A DNA stretch of 5,344 bases from Nitrososphaeraceae archaeon (lineage in GTDB: Archaea > Thermoproteota > Nitrososphaeria > Nitrososphaerales > Nitrososphaeraceae): NCBI GenBank assembly GCA_025922735.1, contig JAICHI010000098.1:1-5344 (forward strand), read 5' to 3'. The notes under the pieces were generated by a model, which worked only from the letters and a program-made list of their open reading frames with translations, was not told the origin of the DNA and did no database searches. Numbering within the stretch: the stretch's first letter is position 1; the number at the start of each line of letters is the position of its first letter. The position numbers and the translations under genes were made by a program. Positions 1 to 4,190 of the stretch are shown piece after piece.

Positions 1-41
1 TCATAACCACTATCTATGCTTGTCATTAATGTAGTAATCAT
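1..41 (-). CDS. Possible 5' end of a gene running off the left edge
   Basis: An ATG at 41-39 on the minus strand opens a frame that stays open to the window edge (13 codons, reading MITTLMTSIDSGY). The visible part is far too short to identify a family. No clear TATA box lies at the expected distance; the AT-rich stretch around 45-55 is too close for a leaderless start. It could equally be noise, since the window simply ends here. Confidence 0.2.
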   Translation of the reverse strand, partial: MITTLMTSIDSGY

Positions 42-70
42 GGTATCATATTTACAGGTTCTATCCAGTT

Positions 71-88
71 TAAGCGCCCTGACGCTTA
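71..88. repeat. Inverted repeat at the end of the small minus-strand ORF
   Basis: TAAGCG at 71-76 and CGCTTA at 83-88 are perfect reverse complements around the 6-nt spacer CCCTGA. The TAA stop of the possible 34-aa ORF forms one end of the stem. No T-run follows on the minus strand, so a terminator role is only a guess. Confidence 0.4.
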
Positions 89-190
89 GAATTTGTAATA
101 TTCGACGCCTAGAACAACCTCAACATTTCTGACCCATATGTTCCCCTTTTCTGTAATTATCCACATTCCGCCTTCGTTCTTCTTTGCCAT
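86..190 (-). CDS. Possible small protein, 34 aa, unknown function
   Basis: A minus-strand ATG at 190-188 starts a 34-codon frame ending in TAA at 88-86. The product begins MAKKNEGGMW and ends in VEYYKF. It is charged at the N-terminus, has two Trp, and shows neither a membrane segment nor a Cys motif. Codon choice (ATA, AGA, AAG, CTA, GGA) resembles the neighbouring genes. An AT-rich TATA-like stretch at 194-208 lies immediately upstream, but it is closer to the ATG than the usual archaeal spacing. A start at the second Met (codon 9, ATG at 166-164) would fit that box better and give 26 aa. The stop codon lies in a 6-bp inverted repeat (71-76 with 83-88). I do not recognise a family, and frames of this length also occur by chance. 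Confidence 0.33.
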   Translation of the reverse strand: MAKKNEGGMWIITEKGNIWVRNVEVVLGVEYYKF

Positions 191-278
191 CTAATATAAT
201 ATATATTGCAAAAAGTTGAGAAGAAAAATACGCCAAGTAATAAAATGTGCTTGAATCTAATCAAAAGAACAAACAATA

Positions 279-330
279 ATTTCTAGAGTATGGTATCCCA
301 GATTTCTTTGTGCCAATATACTCTAAAAAT
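279..330. repeat. Imperfect inverted repeat, possible RNA hairpin
   Basis: TAGAGTAT (284-291) pairs perfectly with ATACTCTA (318-325). Outside one C/A mismatch (283/326), four more pairs extend the arms to 279 and 330. The loop is 26 nt. The 283/326 pair would be a G-U wobble in a minus-strand RNA, and U-rich sequence follows on that strand (278 down to about 258). On the plus strand a T6 tract lies 20 bp beyond the right arm. Either strand could therefore carry a structured transcript. Confidence 0.4.
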
Positions 331-370
331 ACCAGCTCAGAATAGCTTATTTTTTGAAAAGCGTAGATAA

Positions 371-380
371 TAATATATAT
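371..380 (+). promoter_or_regulatory. TATA-like box for the metalloprotease-like gene
   Basis: TAATATATAT lies about 40 bp ahead of the TTG start at 415. Archaeal transcription usually begins some 25 bp downstream of the TATA centre, which places the start near 401 and leaves a leader of about 14 nt. No Shine-Dalgarno sequence is seen in that leader, which suits a short-leader transcript. Confidence 0.45.
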
Positions 381-414
381 CTTCTTTGTTTTATTAAATT
401 CTGTTAATAAGCAT

Positions 415-1017
415 TTGACCTACCCAAGCAAATGTGAAGTATCTTTTCTTACAGGCGCAACCAGTGAGGAGGTTAAGAAAGTATCATCATGGGTCGAATA
501 CGCAAACAAGGTAATCAATGATTATTTTGGAACAGTGACATCATTTGATATTCTAATATGCCGCGGAAGATGGGAGATGGAAGTGCAAGTCATATCTAGA
601 AAAAGTCAGTCTACATTCTCAATATACAGCGATACTAAATTCGTGGGCATCACAGATTATCGTCTTGGGGAAATCATAATAAGATCTGATATTGCAAGAT
701 TTGGCCACTACTTACATGAATTGATACATGGAATAATAAGCAAGAATCATCCCCATCAGCTTAGAGAAGGGTTTGCATGGTACTTTACTCTAAAGCTTAC
801 TGAAAGATATAGGTATGTAAGACCATCCTATCCATCTTGGGTAGACATGCTATATGTATATCCAGTCAATAGGCTCGCTGAAATTGTGGGAGATGAATTC
901 CTCAAAGATTTAGCAGTCGGAAAAGCCTCCATACAACATGATCTGCTACCGAGAGATGTTCAAGATCTTTTTGTGTCTGAAGAAGTTTTTTACTCAAAGA
1001 AAAGGTATCATAAATAG
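415..1017 (+). CDS. Gluzincin-type zinc metalloprotease-like protein (HExxH...E), 200 aa
   Basis: The protein carries HELIH at residues 101-105 followed by REGFAWY at 117-123. This is the HExxH plus downstream glutamate arrangement of gluzincin (MA-clan) zinc peptidases: H101 and H105 would bind zinc, E102 would be the catalytic base and E118 the third ligand. The EGxAxY context is typical of the peptidase-MA-like group. The 12 residues between H105 and E118 make a short spacer. The N-terminal ~95 residues are mixed alpha/beta in composition without a recognised motif. There is no signal peptide or membrane segment, so it appears cytoplasmic, unusual for a general protease. The start is TTG at 415: the frame opens after a TAG at 364-366, no ATG or GTG lies between, and the first internal Met is residue 55. 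The TATA-like tract at 371-380 supports it. The substrate is unknown, and it is not visibly in an operon. Confidence 0.72.
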   Translation: MTYPSKCEVSFLTGATSEEVKKVSSWVEYANKVINDYFGTVTSFDILICRGRWEMEVQVISRKSQSTFSIYSDTKFVGITDYRLGEIIIRSDIARFGHYLHELIHGIISKNHPHQLREGFAWYFTLKLTERYRYVRPSYPSWVDMLYVYPVNRLAEIVGDEFLKDLAVGKASIQHDLLPRDVQDLFVSEEVFYSKKRYHK

Positions 1018-1027
1018 AGTAGAAGTG

Positions 1028-1050
1028 TTAGTTTGTGTTTTCCCCACTAA
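1028..1050 (+). terminator. Possible T-rich terminator after the metalloprotease-like gene
   Basis: Eleven bases after the TAG stop there is a T-rich stretch (1032-1041) inside a short inverted repeat (TTAGT 1028-1032 with ACTAA 1046-1050). Archaeal RNA polymerase commonly stops at T-rich tracts, so this is a plausible transcript end, though the stem is only 5 bp. Confidence 0.3.
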
Positions 1051-1152
1051 TCCTCTGTTGAATATATTTGCGTGATCGTTAGGAATGGAAGACGATAAGG
1101 AGATGATATCGCATCCTCCGCATACCTAGCCGCTAGAAAGGAGACATGGGAC

Positions 1153-1192
1153 TTCTTTGTTGCCTTTTTTCACTTACACAGGCAAAAAAGAA
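1153..1192. repeat. Imperfect 13-position hairpin in intergenic DNA
   Basis: TTCTTTGTTGCCT (1153-1165) and AGGCAAAAAAGAA (1180-1192) pair at 12 of 13 positions. The only mismatch is G1159 against A1186, and the loop is 14 nt. It belongs to no gene and is not close to either neighbouring stop or start. On the minus strand it is not followed by a T-run. On the plus strand the T6 tract sits in the loop, so it is not a standard terminator. Confidence 0.5.
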
Positions 1193-1440
1193 TTAAGAGA
1201 TAAGCTGTAGCACTATGTGCATTTGGGAGGCTGGTACCACGGCACAGGAACAAATTAGGGCATGCACAAAAAATGACCTTAGCCATGATGGCGGGTTTTC
1301 AAAATTTATGTCAAGTTGAAGAGATAACAATACCAGAATATGGTAATGATGATAATAATATCGCCCTCCTCGGAAAATTCCTGATACAGGTCTCTCTTCT
1401 AAGCTTTTTTTTGCAAGACAATATCTATCTCATAATTTTC

Positions 1441-1448
1441 ATATTTTT
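1441..1448 (+). promoter_or_regulatory. Weak TATA-like candidate for the ParB-family gene
   Basis: ATATTTTT lies about 60 bp upstream of the ATG at 1504, which would give a leader of roughly 30 nt. The region is generally AT-rich, so this is only the best-placed of several weak candidates. Confidence 0.25.
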
Positions 1449-1503
1449 CTATGATCACGTCAGGACAGACAAGGATAAGTACTGCTGATATTATGTAAAC
1501 GCA

Positions 1504-2367
1504 ATGGAATTTGTCGATTCAAGCGTAGTTGAACAGATAGAGATGAAAATGATTCGTCCATCTCAATTTGCTATACGAGATAAATTTCAGAGATCTCATC
1601 CAGATTGTGAGACATTGGTCAATAGCATAAGAGAGCATGGCCTGTTGCAGCCTATTCTAATAAGGCCCCTTGAACATGGATTTGAAATTATTGCAGGCCA
1701 CAGGAGGTTTCAAGCATGCAGGACTCTTAGGTGGAGGTTCATCCCATCAAAAATAAGGGAACTATCTGACAAGCAAGCATATGAAATCCAGCTTACCGAG
1801 AATATTCAAAGAAAGTCAATGGATCCCATTGAAGAGGCCGAGGCCTTTAGAAGATACGTCATTGACTTTGGCTGGGGTGGAGTAAGCGAGCTTGCCAGAA
1901 AAATCTGCAAAAGCGAAGAATATGTCTCGCACCATATGCAGCTGCTCAAACTACCAGATGAAATCAAGCACAAGATAATGAACAACTCGCTTAATGTAAG
2001 CCAAGCTATAGAAATAGTACAGATTCCTCACGACAAGCAGCAAAGCATAGCTAGTGAAGTCGTTCATAACAATTTAACTGTAAGACAGATCCGGGAATTA
2101 AAAATGACACTAAAGGAAGAAGAAACATTTAACAAAATAAATGCTTCGGCAAATGATGAATCAAGATCTTTGGTAATAGCAAAGAAAGCATCACTTACTC
2201 TCAAGATCACGCTGGCAAGAGTTGATAACTTGATAAATGAAGTTCACACAACTGTAGAGCCGGATCAGAGAGCAGAAATAATCAACTTCCTGATGGGGAT
2301 AAGGTTGAGGATTCATACGCTAATCGATGAGAGCATACGCTACAAGAACAAAAAACCTGGCTCGTAG
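1504..2367 (+). CDS. ParB/Spo0J-family DNA-binding protein, 287 aa
   Basis: The N-terminal ParB domain spans roughly residues 14-115. It opens with MIRPSQFAIR (16-25), then a helix and LLQPILIRP (47-55). The nucleotide-binding box reads AGHRRFQA (64-71), where chromosomal ParB usually has GERRxRA. The third box is TENIQR (98-103) followed by PIEEAEAF (108-115). A helix-turn-helix follows at about 124-160 (VSELARKICKSEEYVSHHMQLLKLP) and a helical region to about 206. The C-terminal ~75 residues are predicted helical and may dimerise. Family members bind DNA sites and load CTP-dependent clamps in chromosome or plasmid segregation; some act as regulators. No ParA-type ATPase gene is adjacent, so segregation is not shown. 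Start ATG at 1504 gives a normal N-terminus; an alternative Met at 14 or 16 would sit right at the domain edge. No ribosome binding site is visible. Confidence 0.9.
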   Translation: MEFVDSSVVEQIEMKMIRPSQFAIRDKFQRSHPDCETLVNSIREHGLLQPILIRPLEHGFEIIAGHRRFQACRTLRWRFIPSKIRELSDKQAYEIQLTENIQRKSMDPIEEAEAFRRYVIDFGWGGVSELARKICKSEEYVSHHMQLLKLPDEIKHKIMNNSLNVSQAIEIVQIPHDKQQSIASEVVHNNLTVRQIRELKMTLKEEETFNKINASANDESRSLVIAKKASLTLKITLARVDNLINEVHTTVEPDQRAEIINFLMGIRLRIHTLIDESIRYKNKKPGS

Positions 2368-2386
2368 CCACGAGCCATCTTATCTT
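2350..2386. terminator. Bidirectional terminator-like hairpin between convergent genes
   Basis: TGGCTCG (2358-2364) and CGAGCCA (2371-2377) form a perfect 7-bp GC-rich stem with the loop TAGCCA. The loop contains the TAG stop of the ParB gene. Read on the minus strand, the stem is followed by AGG and six T (2355-2350), a classic hairpin plus U-run. Read on the plus strand it is followed by TCTTATCTT (2378-2386). It can therefore end both the ParB transcript and the Lrp-type transcript, whose stop lies at 2380-2382. The minus-strand U-run is made of ParB lysine codons. Confidence 0.55.
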
Positions 2387-2919
2387 GGAAGGAAGGGGGA
2401 AATCCACTCATCTAGGAATTTTTTGTAATCTTTACGAGTGTATGCAAGAGAATGGAATGAGGGATCTTTGGTTGGTATAAAATCATATACTTCATATGAT
2501 TGTATGATGTCTCCAAATAGGTTTCTATAAATATCACTTTCCTCATCAGCCATTTCTTCTGATGGAAAAGCTTGTATACATATCAAATCATAACCGCCCC
2601 TTGTCCTGCCAGAATACAGGACAAAAGGTGCGCCAGCTAAATATTTCTTCAGACCTTCAAGCCTTTTTGGAAGGTGCTGCGATGTCCTGAACGTTACAAG
2701 CACAACTCTTACCACGCGGCGTTTAATCTTCGTGGTGTCAACCGATATTGTGTAGCCAGTTATGATACCTTCTGCTTCCAGCCTAGCAATTCTTGATTCG
2801 ATCTCTTCCTCCGTAGGGTTGTAACCGTAACCTCTGAGGAAGTTCCAGATTTCTTTGCTGTCTTGTCTTGAGTTTATGCTCAACGCAGAAAGAATTAGTT
2901 CATCAACGTTATCGAGCAT
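2380..2919 (-). CDS. Lrp/AsnC-family transcriptional regulator, 179 aa
   Basis: Residues 2-56 look like an Lrp-type winged helix-turn-helix: LDNVDELILSAL at 2-13, a helix pair, then IESRIARLEAEGIITGY (40-56), the usual end of that domain. Residues 69-145 look like the RAM ligand-binding and oligomerisation domain: a beta strand VVRVVLVTF (69-77), a helix, FVLYSGRTRGGYDLICIQAF (99-118) with the GGYDL motif, and a last strand SYEVYDF. The region between the HTH helices (NFLRGYGYNPTEEE) is longer than usual, and about 34 residues extend beyond the RAM domain, so the protein exceeds the ~150 aa common in the family. Such proteins bind DNA as dimers or octamers and respond to amino acids or other small molecules; the ligand here is unknown. 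ATG at 2919 is the start. A perfect palindrome 23 bp upstream suggests autoregulation. It follows the nickel permease on the same strand, 296 bp apart, so probably has its own promoter. Confidence 0.86.
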   Translation of the reverse strand: MLDNVDELILSALSINSRQDSKEIWNFLRGYGYNPTEEEIESRIARLEAEGIITGYTISVDTTKIKRRVVRVVLVTFRTSQHLPKRLEGLKKYLAGAPFVLYSGRTRGGYDLICIQAFPSEEMADEESDIYRNLFGDIIQSYEVYDFIPTKDPSFHSLAYTRKDYKKFLDEWISPFLPR

Positions 2920-2941
2920 TAATTATGTCACTGCTAAATGT

Positions 2942-2956
2942 GAATATGTCATATTC
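2942..2956. promoter_or_regulatory. Perfect 15-bp palindrome, likely operator of the Lrp-type gene
   Basis: GAATATG-T-CATATTC is a perfect 7-1-7 inverted repeat, 22 bp upstream of the minus-strand ATG at 2919. Lrp/AsnC proteins typically bind palindromic sites of about this length and often repress their own gene. If TBP uses the CATATT half, the site overlaps the TATA box with a start near 2925. If the box is 2981-2992, the site lies just downstream of the transcription start. Both placements suit repression. The regulator is inferred from position only. Confidence 0.5.
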
Positions 2957-2982
2957 CAAGTAATAGATGTTTTAAGGAGATT

Positions 2983-2992
2983 TAGATATACT
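2983..2992 (-). promoter_or_regulatory. TATA-like candidate for the Lrp-type gene
   Basis: On the minus strand this reads AGTATATCTA. A transcription start about 25 bp further on would be near 2962, giving a leader of about 43 nt that begins just ahead of the palindrome at 2942-2956. A second AT-rich stretch lies at 2993-3000. Confidence 0.3.
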
Positions 2993-3036
2993 AATTATAA
3001 CTTGCTTCATCAGACGCTTTCTATCGAGTAGTATCA

Positions 3037-3052
3037 GTGTTAATAATAACAC
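3037..3052. repeat. Perfect 16-bp palindrome with 4-bp spacer
   Basis: GTGTTA and TAACAC flank ATAA as perfect reverse complements. It lies about 120 bp upstream of the Lrp-type start, beyond the likely core promoter. It may be a distal protein-binding site, but its sequence differs from the palindrome at 2942-2956. Confidence 0.4.
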
Positions 3053-3215
3053 ATTAGCTAGGCCCACGACTCTTCTCGGCAATGTTACTTCAATACTTGT
3101 AGTAGGTTGAAGCTAGACACGATAGCTATAGATCCAAAAGAAGTTATAGAAGCATCAAAAAGATGTAGGCCATGTAAGTGACAAGGTCTCAAGAAGAGGT
3201 CTATTCTTGTTATGT

Positions 3216-3998
3216 TTATGAAGCGAATATCTGATCTATCCAGACCAAATCATACATCATCCCTGCGCCAATTGCAAGCGTTGTTATTGCGGCAGCATAC
3301 CTGAGTAGAAGGCTAACCTTTGCTGAATTGGCAAGTTTGACAAAGGGTATCCCTATGAGTGTGCTTATTCCCGCCATCCCCCCAATAGAACCTGCCCCAA
3401 AGATTGCAATGTATGCTAACCCCAGAGGTATGGAATTGATGGTCGACAGTACTATAAGCAGTAATGCTCCACTTCCAGCCATCCCATGAACCATACCAAC
3501 AATGAGCGACTTGTGCCCATGTCCGTGTTCGGCATCATGAACATGTCCATGTGAATGGACTACCTTGCCCTGATGATGATGGATGTGCTTGTGTGATGAC
3601 TTTTGATCTCTTAGGCCCTTGAAGAACTTGCCAATGCTCCATCCCGTAATAGTGGTAACACCTAGAAACAGCAGCATTATGCCTACACCAAATTCCAGTC
3701 TGTTGCTTACGGTCTCACTAATATTGACTGAAAGCAGCAATACCAAAAGCCCTGCAATAAAAAGCGATGTAGTATGACCGAGCCCCCATATTGCACCGAG
3801 CATAGAAGCTCGCTTTATGTTCTTGTGGTTTGATGCAACAACTGAAAGGACCGCTGCGACATGATCCGCTTCGATCGAATGGCGCAAGCCTGTTACAAGG
3901 CCCAGAAGAAGGATCCCTGTTGGAGCCGCTACATTGATGTTGCTTTGTACAATATTAAAGAGAGGCTCAATTACAGCATTGATTGTATCCACTATCAA
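3216..3998 (-). CDS. ureH: Nickel/cobalt permease, UreH/NiCoT-like, 260 aa
   Basis: This is a hydrophobic membrane protein with about six membrane segments (near residues 27-50, 64-90, 102-124, 165-187, 192-218 and 230-254). Segment one carries GLRHSIEADHVAAV (37-50), a variant of the HxxxxDH nickel-binding signature of NiCoT-type permeases. Segment two has GLGHTTSL (72-79), segment four GMVHGMAGSGALL (168-180), and segment five FGAGSIGGMAG (200-210). A hydrophilic loop at 136-162 holds 12 His in 27 residues, as expected for a metal-collecting loop between the two halves. The family imports Ni2+ or Co2+; UreH members serve urease maturation. It diverges from a urea channel gene, which favours nickel supply for urease, so the symbol rests on family plus context. 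The start is TTG at 3998-3996 after a stop at 4013-4011; GTG two codons later (3992-3990) is an alternative. No Shine-Dalgarno sequence is visible. A HupE/UreJ or TauE-like label is possible. Confidence 0.83.
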   Translation of the reverse strand: MIVDTINAVIEPLFNIVQSNINVAAPTGILLLGLVTGLRHSIEADHVAAVLSVVASNHKNIKRASMLGAIWGLGHTTSLFIAGLLVLLLSVNISETVSNRLEFGVGIMLLFLGVTTITGWSIGKFFKGLRDQKSSHKHIHHHQGKVVHSHGHVHDAEHGHGHKSLIVGMVHGMAGSGALLLIVLSTINSIPLGLAYIAIFGAGSIGGMAGISTLIGIPFVKLANSAKVSLLLRYAAAITTLAIGAGMMYDLVWIDQIFAS

Positions 3999-4015
3999 GC
4001 GTGAGTGCTTTTACT

Positions 4016-4051
4016 GAGATCTTTACATTAACCTTTAGATGCGAGATCTTT
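4016..4051. repeat. Direct repeat GAGATCTTT upstream of the permease gene
   Basis: GAGATCTTT occurs at 4016-4024 and 4043-4051, with starts 27 bp apart. Each copy contains the palindrome AGATCT. They lie 18 and 45 bp ahead of the minus-strand start at 3998, on either side of where transcription of the permease would begin. Paired sites in such a position could be bound by a regulator. Which one is unknown. Confidence 0.38.
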
Positions 4052-4057
4052 TTTTAA
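4048..4057 (-). promoter_or_regulatory. TATA-like candidate for the nickel permease gene
   Basis: On the minus strand this reads ATTAAAAAAA followed by GATCTC. A transcription start about 25 bp on would fall near 4027, leaving a leader of about 29 nt. It overlaps the distal copy of GAGATCTTT, so binding there would interfere with TBP. Confidence 0.3.
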
Positions 4058-4075
4058 TGAGGAAAAATTAAGGCA

Positions 4076-4125
4076 AGGCCGAAGATTGGTGGCCCCATTG
4101 CCGACATCGGCTAAATCTTTGGCTT
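4076..4125 (+). other. Long inverted repeat, possible structured RNA or operator
   Basis: Positions 4076-4087 pair with 4114-4125 over 12 consecutive positions, ten Watson-Crick and two G-T. Inside lies a second perfect repeat, GCCGA-CA-TCGGC (4100-4111). The two G-T positions pair as G-U only in a plus-strand RNA, which hints at function on that strand. However, the best TATA box of the urea channel gene (4143-4150) is downstream of it, so it may instead act as DNA or belong to a longer alternative leader. On the minus strand the arms are followed by a T5 tract (4067-4063), giving a weak terminator-like layout. No known riboswitch was recognised. Confidence 0.45.
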
Positions 4126-4142
4126 GAGCTTGTTAATAAATT

Positions 4143-4150
4143 GATATATC
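4143..4150 (+). promoter_or_regulatory. TATA box of the urea channel gene
   Basis: GATATATC is preceded by the A/T-rich AATAAATT, where a BRE would lie. Its centre is about 45 bp ahead of the ATG at 4191. Transcription would begin near 4172, giving a leader of about 19 nt without a Shine-Dalgarno sequence. Confidence 0.5.
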
Positions 4151-4190
4151 GTACAAATGTTAAACTCTGCATTCGCAAGACCCAAAACAA

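Larger units (their letters stand above)
1..414. other. AT-rich intergenic region without a large gene
   Basis: No frame of convincing length crosses this stretch. It holds the edge ORF and the 34-codon ORF on the minus strand, a TATA-like tract at 194-208, an imperfect inverted repeat (279-291 with 318-330), a T6 tract at 350-355 preceded by a weak AGCT/AGCT stem (334-337 with 344-347), and a second TATA-like tract at 371-380 that serves the gene at 415. GACGCTTAGAAT (81-92) and GACGCCTAGAAC (104-115) form a near-perfect 12-bp direct repeat 23 bp apart. No tRNA or C/D-box signature was seen. Confidence 0.6.
1018..1503. other. Long intergenic region with hairpin and T8 tract
   Basis: No convincing gene is present. 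A 71-codon frame at 1273-1488 exists but is judged spurious. The region holds a TATA-like stretch at 1060-1068, a short stem GGAGATG/CATCCTCC (1099-1105 with 1112-1119, one bulged C), CTAG repeated around CCG (1126-1136), a strong imperfect hairpin at 1153-1192 and a T8 tract at 1405-1412. An untranslated transcript between about 1090 and 1410 would be compatible with these signals, but nothing matches a known RNA family. No tRNA was found. Confidence 0.55.
2920..3215. other. Intergenic region between regulator and nickel permease genes
   Basis: Besides the palindrome at 2942-2956 it contains a second perfect one, GTGTTA-ATAA-TAACAC at 3037-3052. It also has a small hairpin just past the permease stop (CAAGAA 3190-3195 with TTCTTG 3204-3209, 8-nt loop), which may mark the 3' end of the permease transcript. 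Short open stretches exist on both strands (for example 3107-3181 plus, 2972-3082 minus with a Leu-rich core), but each starts with TTG and has no supporting signals. I do not call a gene here. Confidence 0.5.

Noticed and set aside
1273..1488. 71-codon plus-strand frame with an ATG start, in the same frame as the ParB gene and ending 15 nt before it
   Set aside because: The product is a patchwork of AT-derived codons with a Phe/Ile-rich run, has no family motif, crosses a T8 tract, and has no clear promoter or leader. An in-frame N-terminal extension of ParB is also unlikely, because the ParB domain is complete from 1504.
2972..3082. 36-codon minus-strand frame with a Leu-rich core between the permease and regulator genes
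   Set aside because: It needs a TTG start, lacks a promoter, and its end overlaps the likely promoter of the regulator. Open frames of this size occur by chance, and similar ones exist on the opposite strand of the same stretch.
3062..3181. Plus-strand open stretch ending in a CRPCK-like tail, with a preceding frame ending at 3108-3110 that overlaps a TTG
   Set aside because: It looked like a decayed gene fragment, but it is short, has no ATG, and the opposite strand is equally open. Without homology it cannot be called a pseudogene.
3513..3593. Short tandem-like CATG/GTG repeats in the permease gene
   Set aside because: They simply encode the His-rich loop typical of nickel and cobalt permeases.
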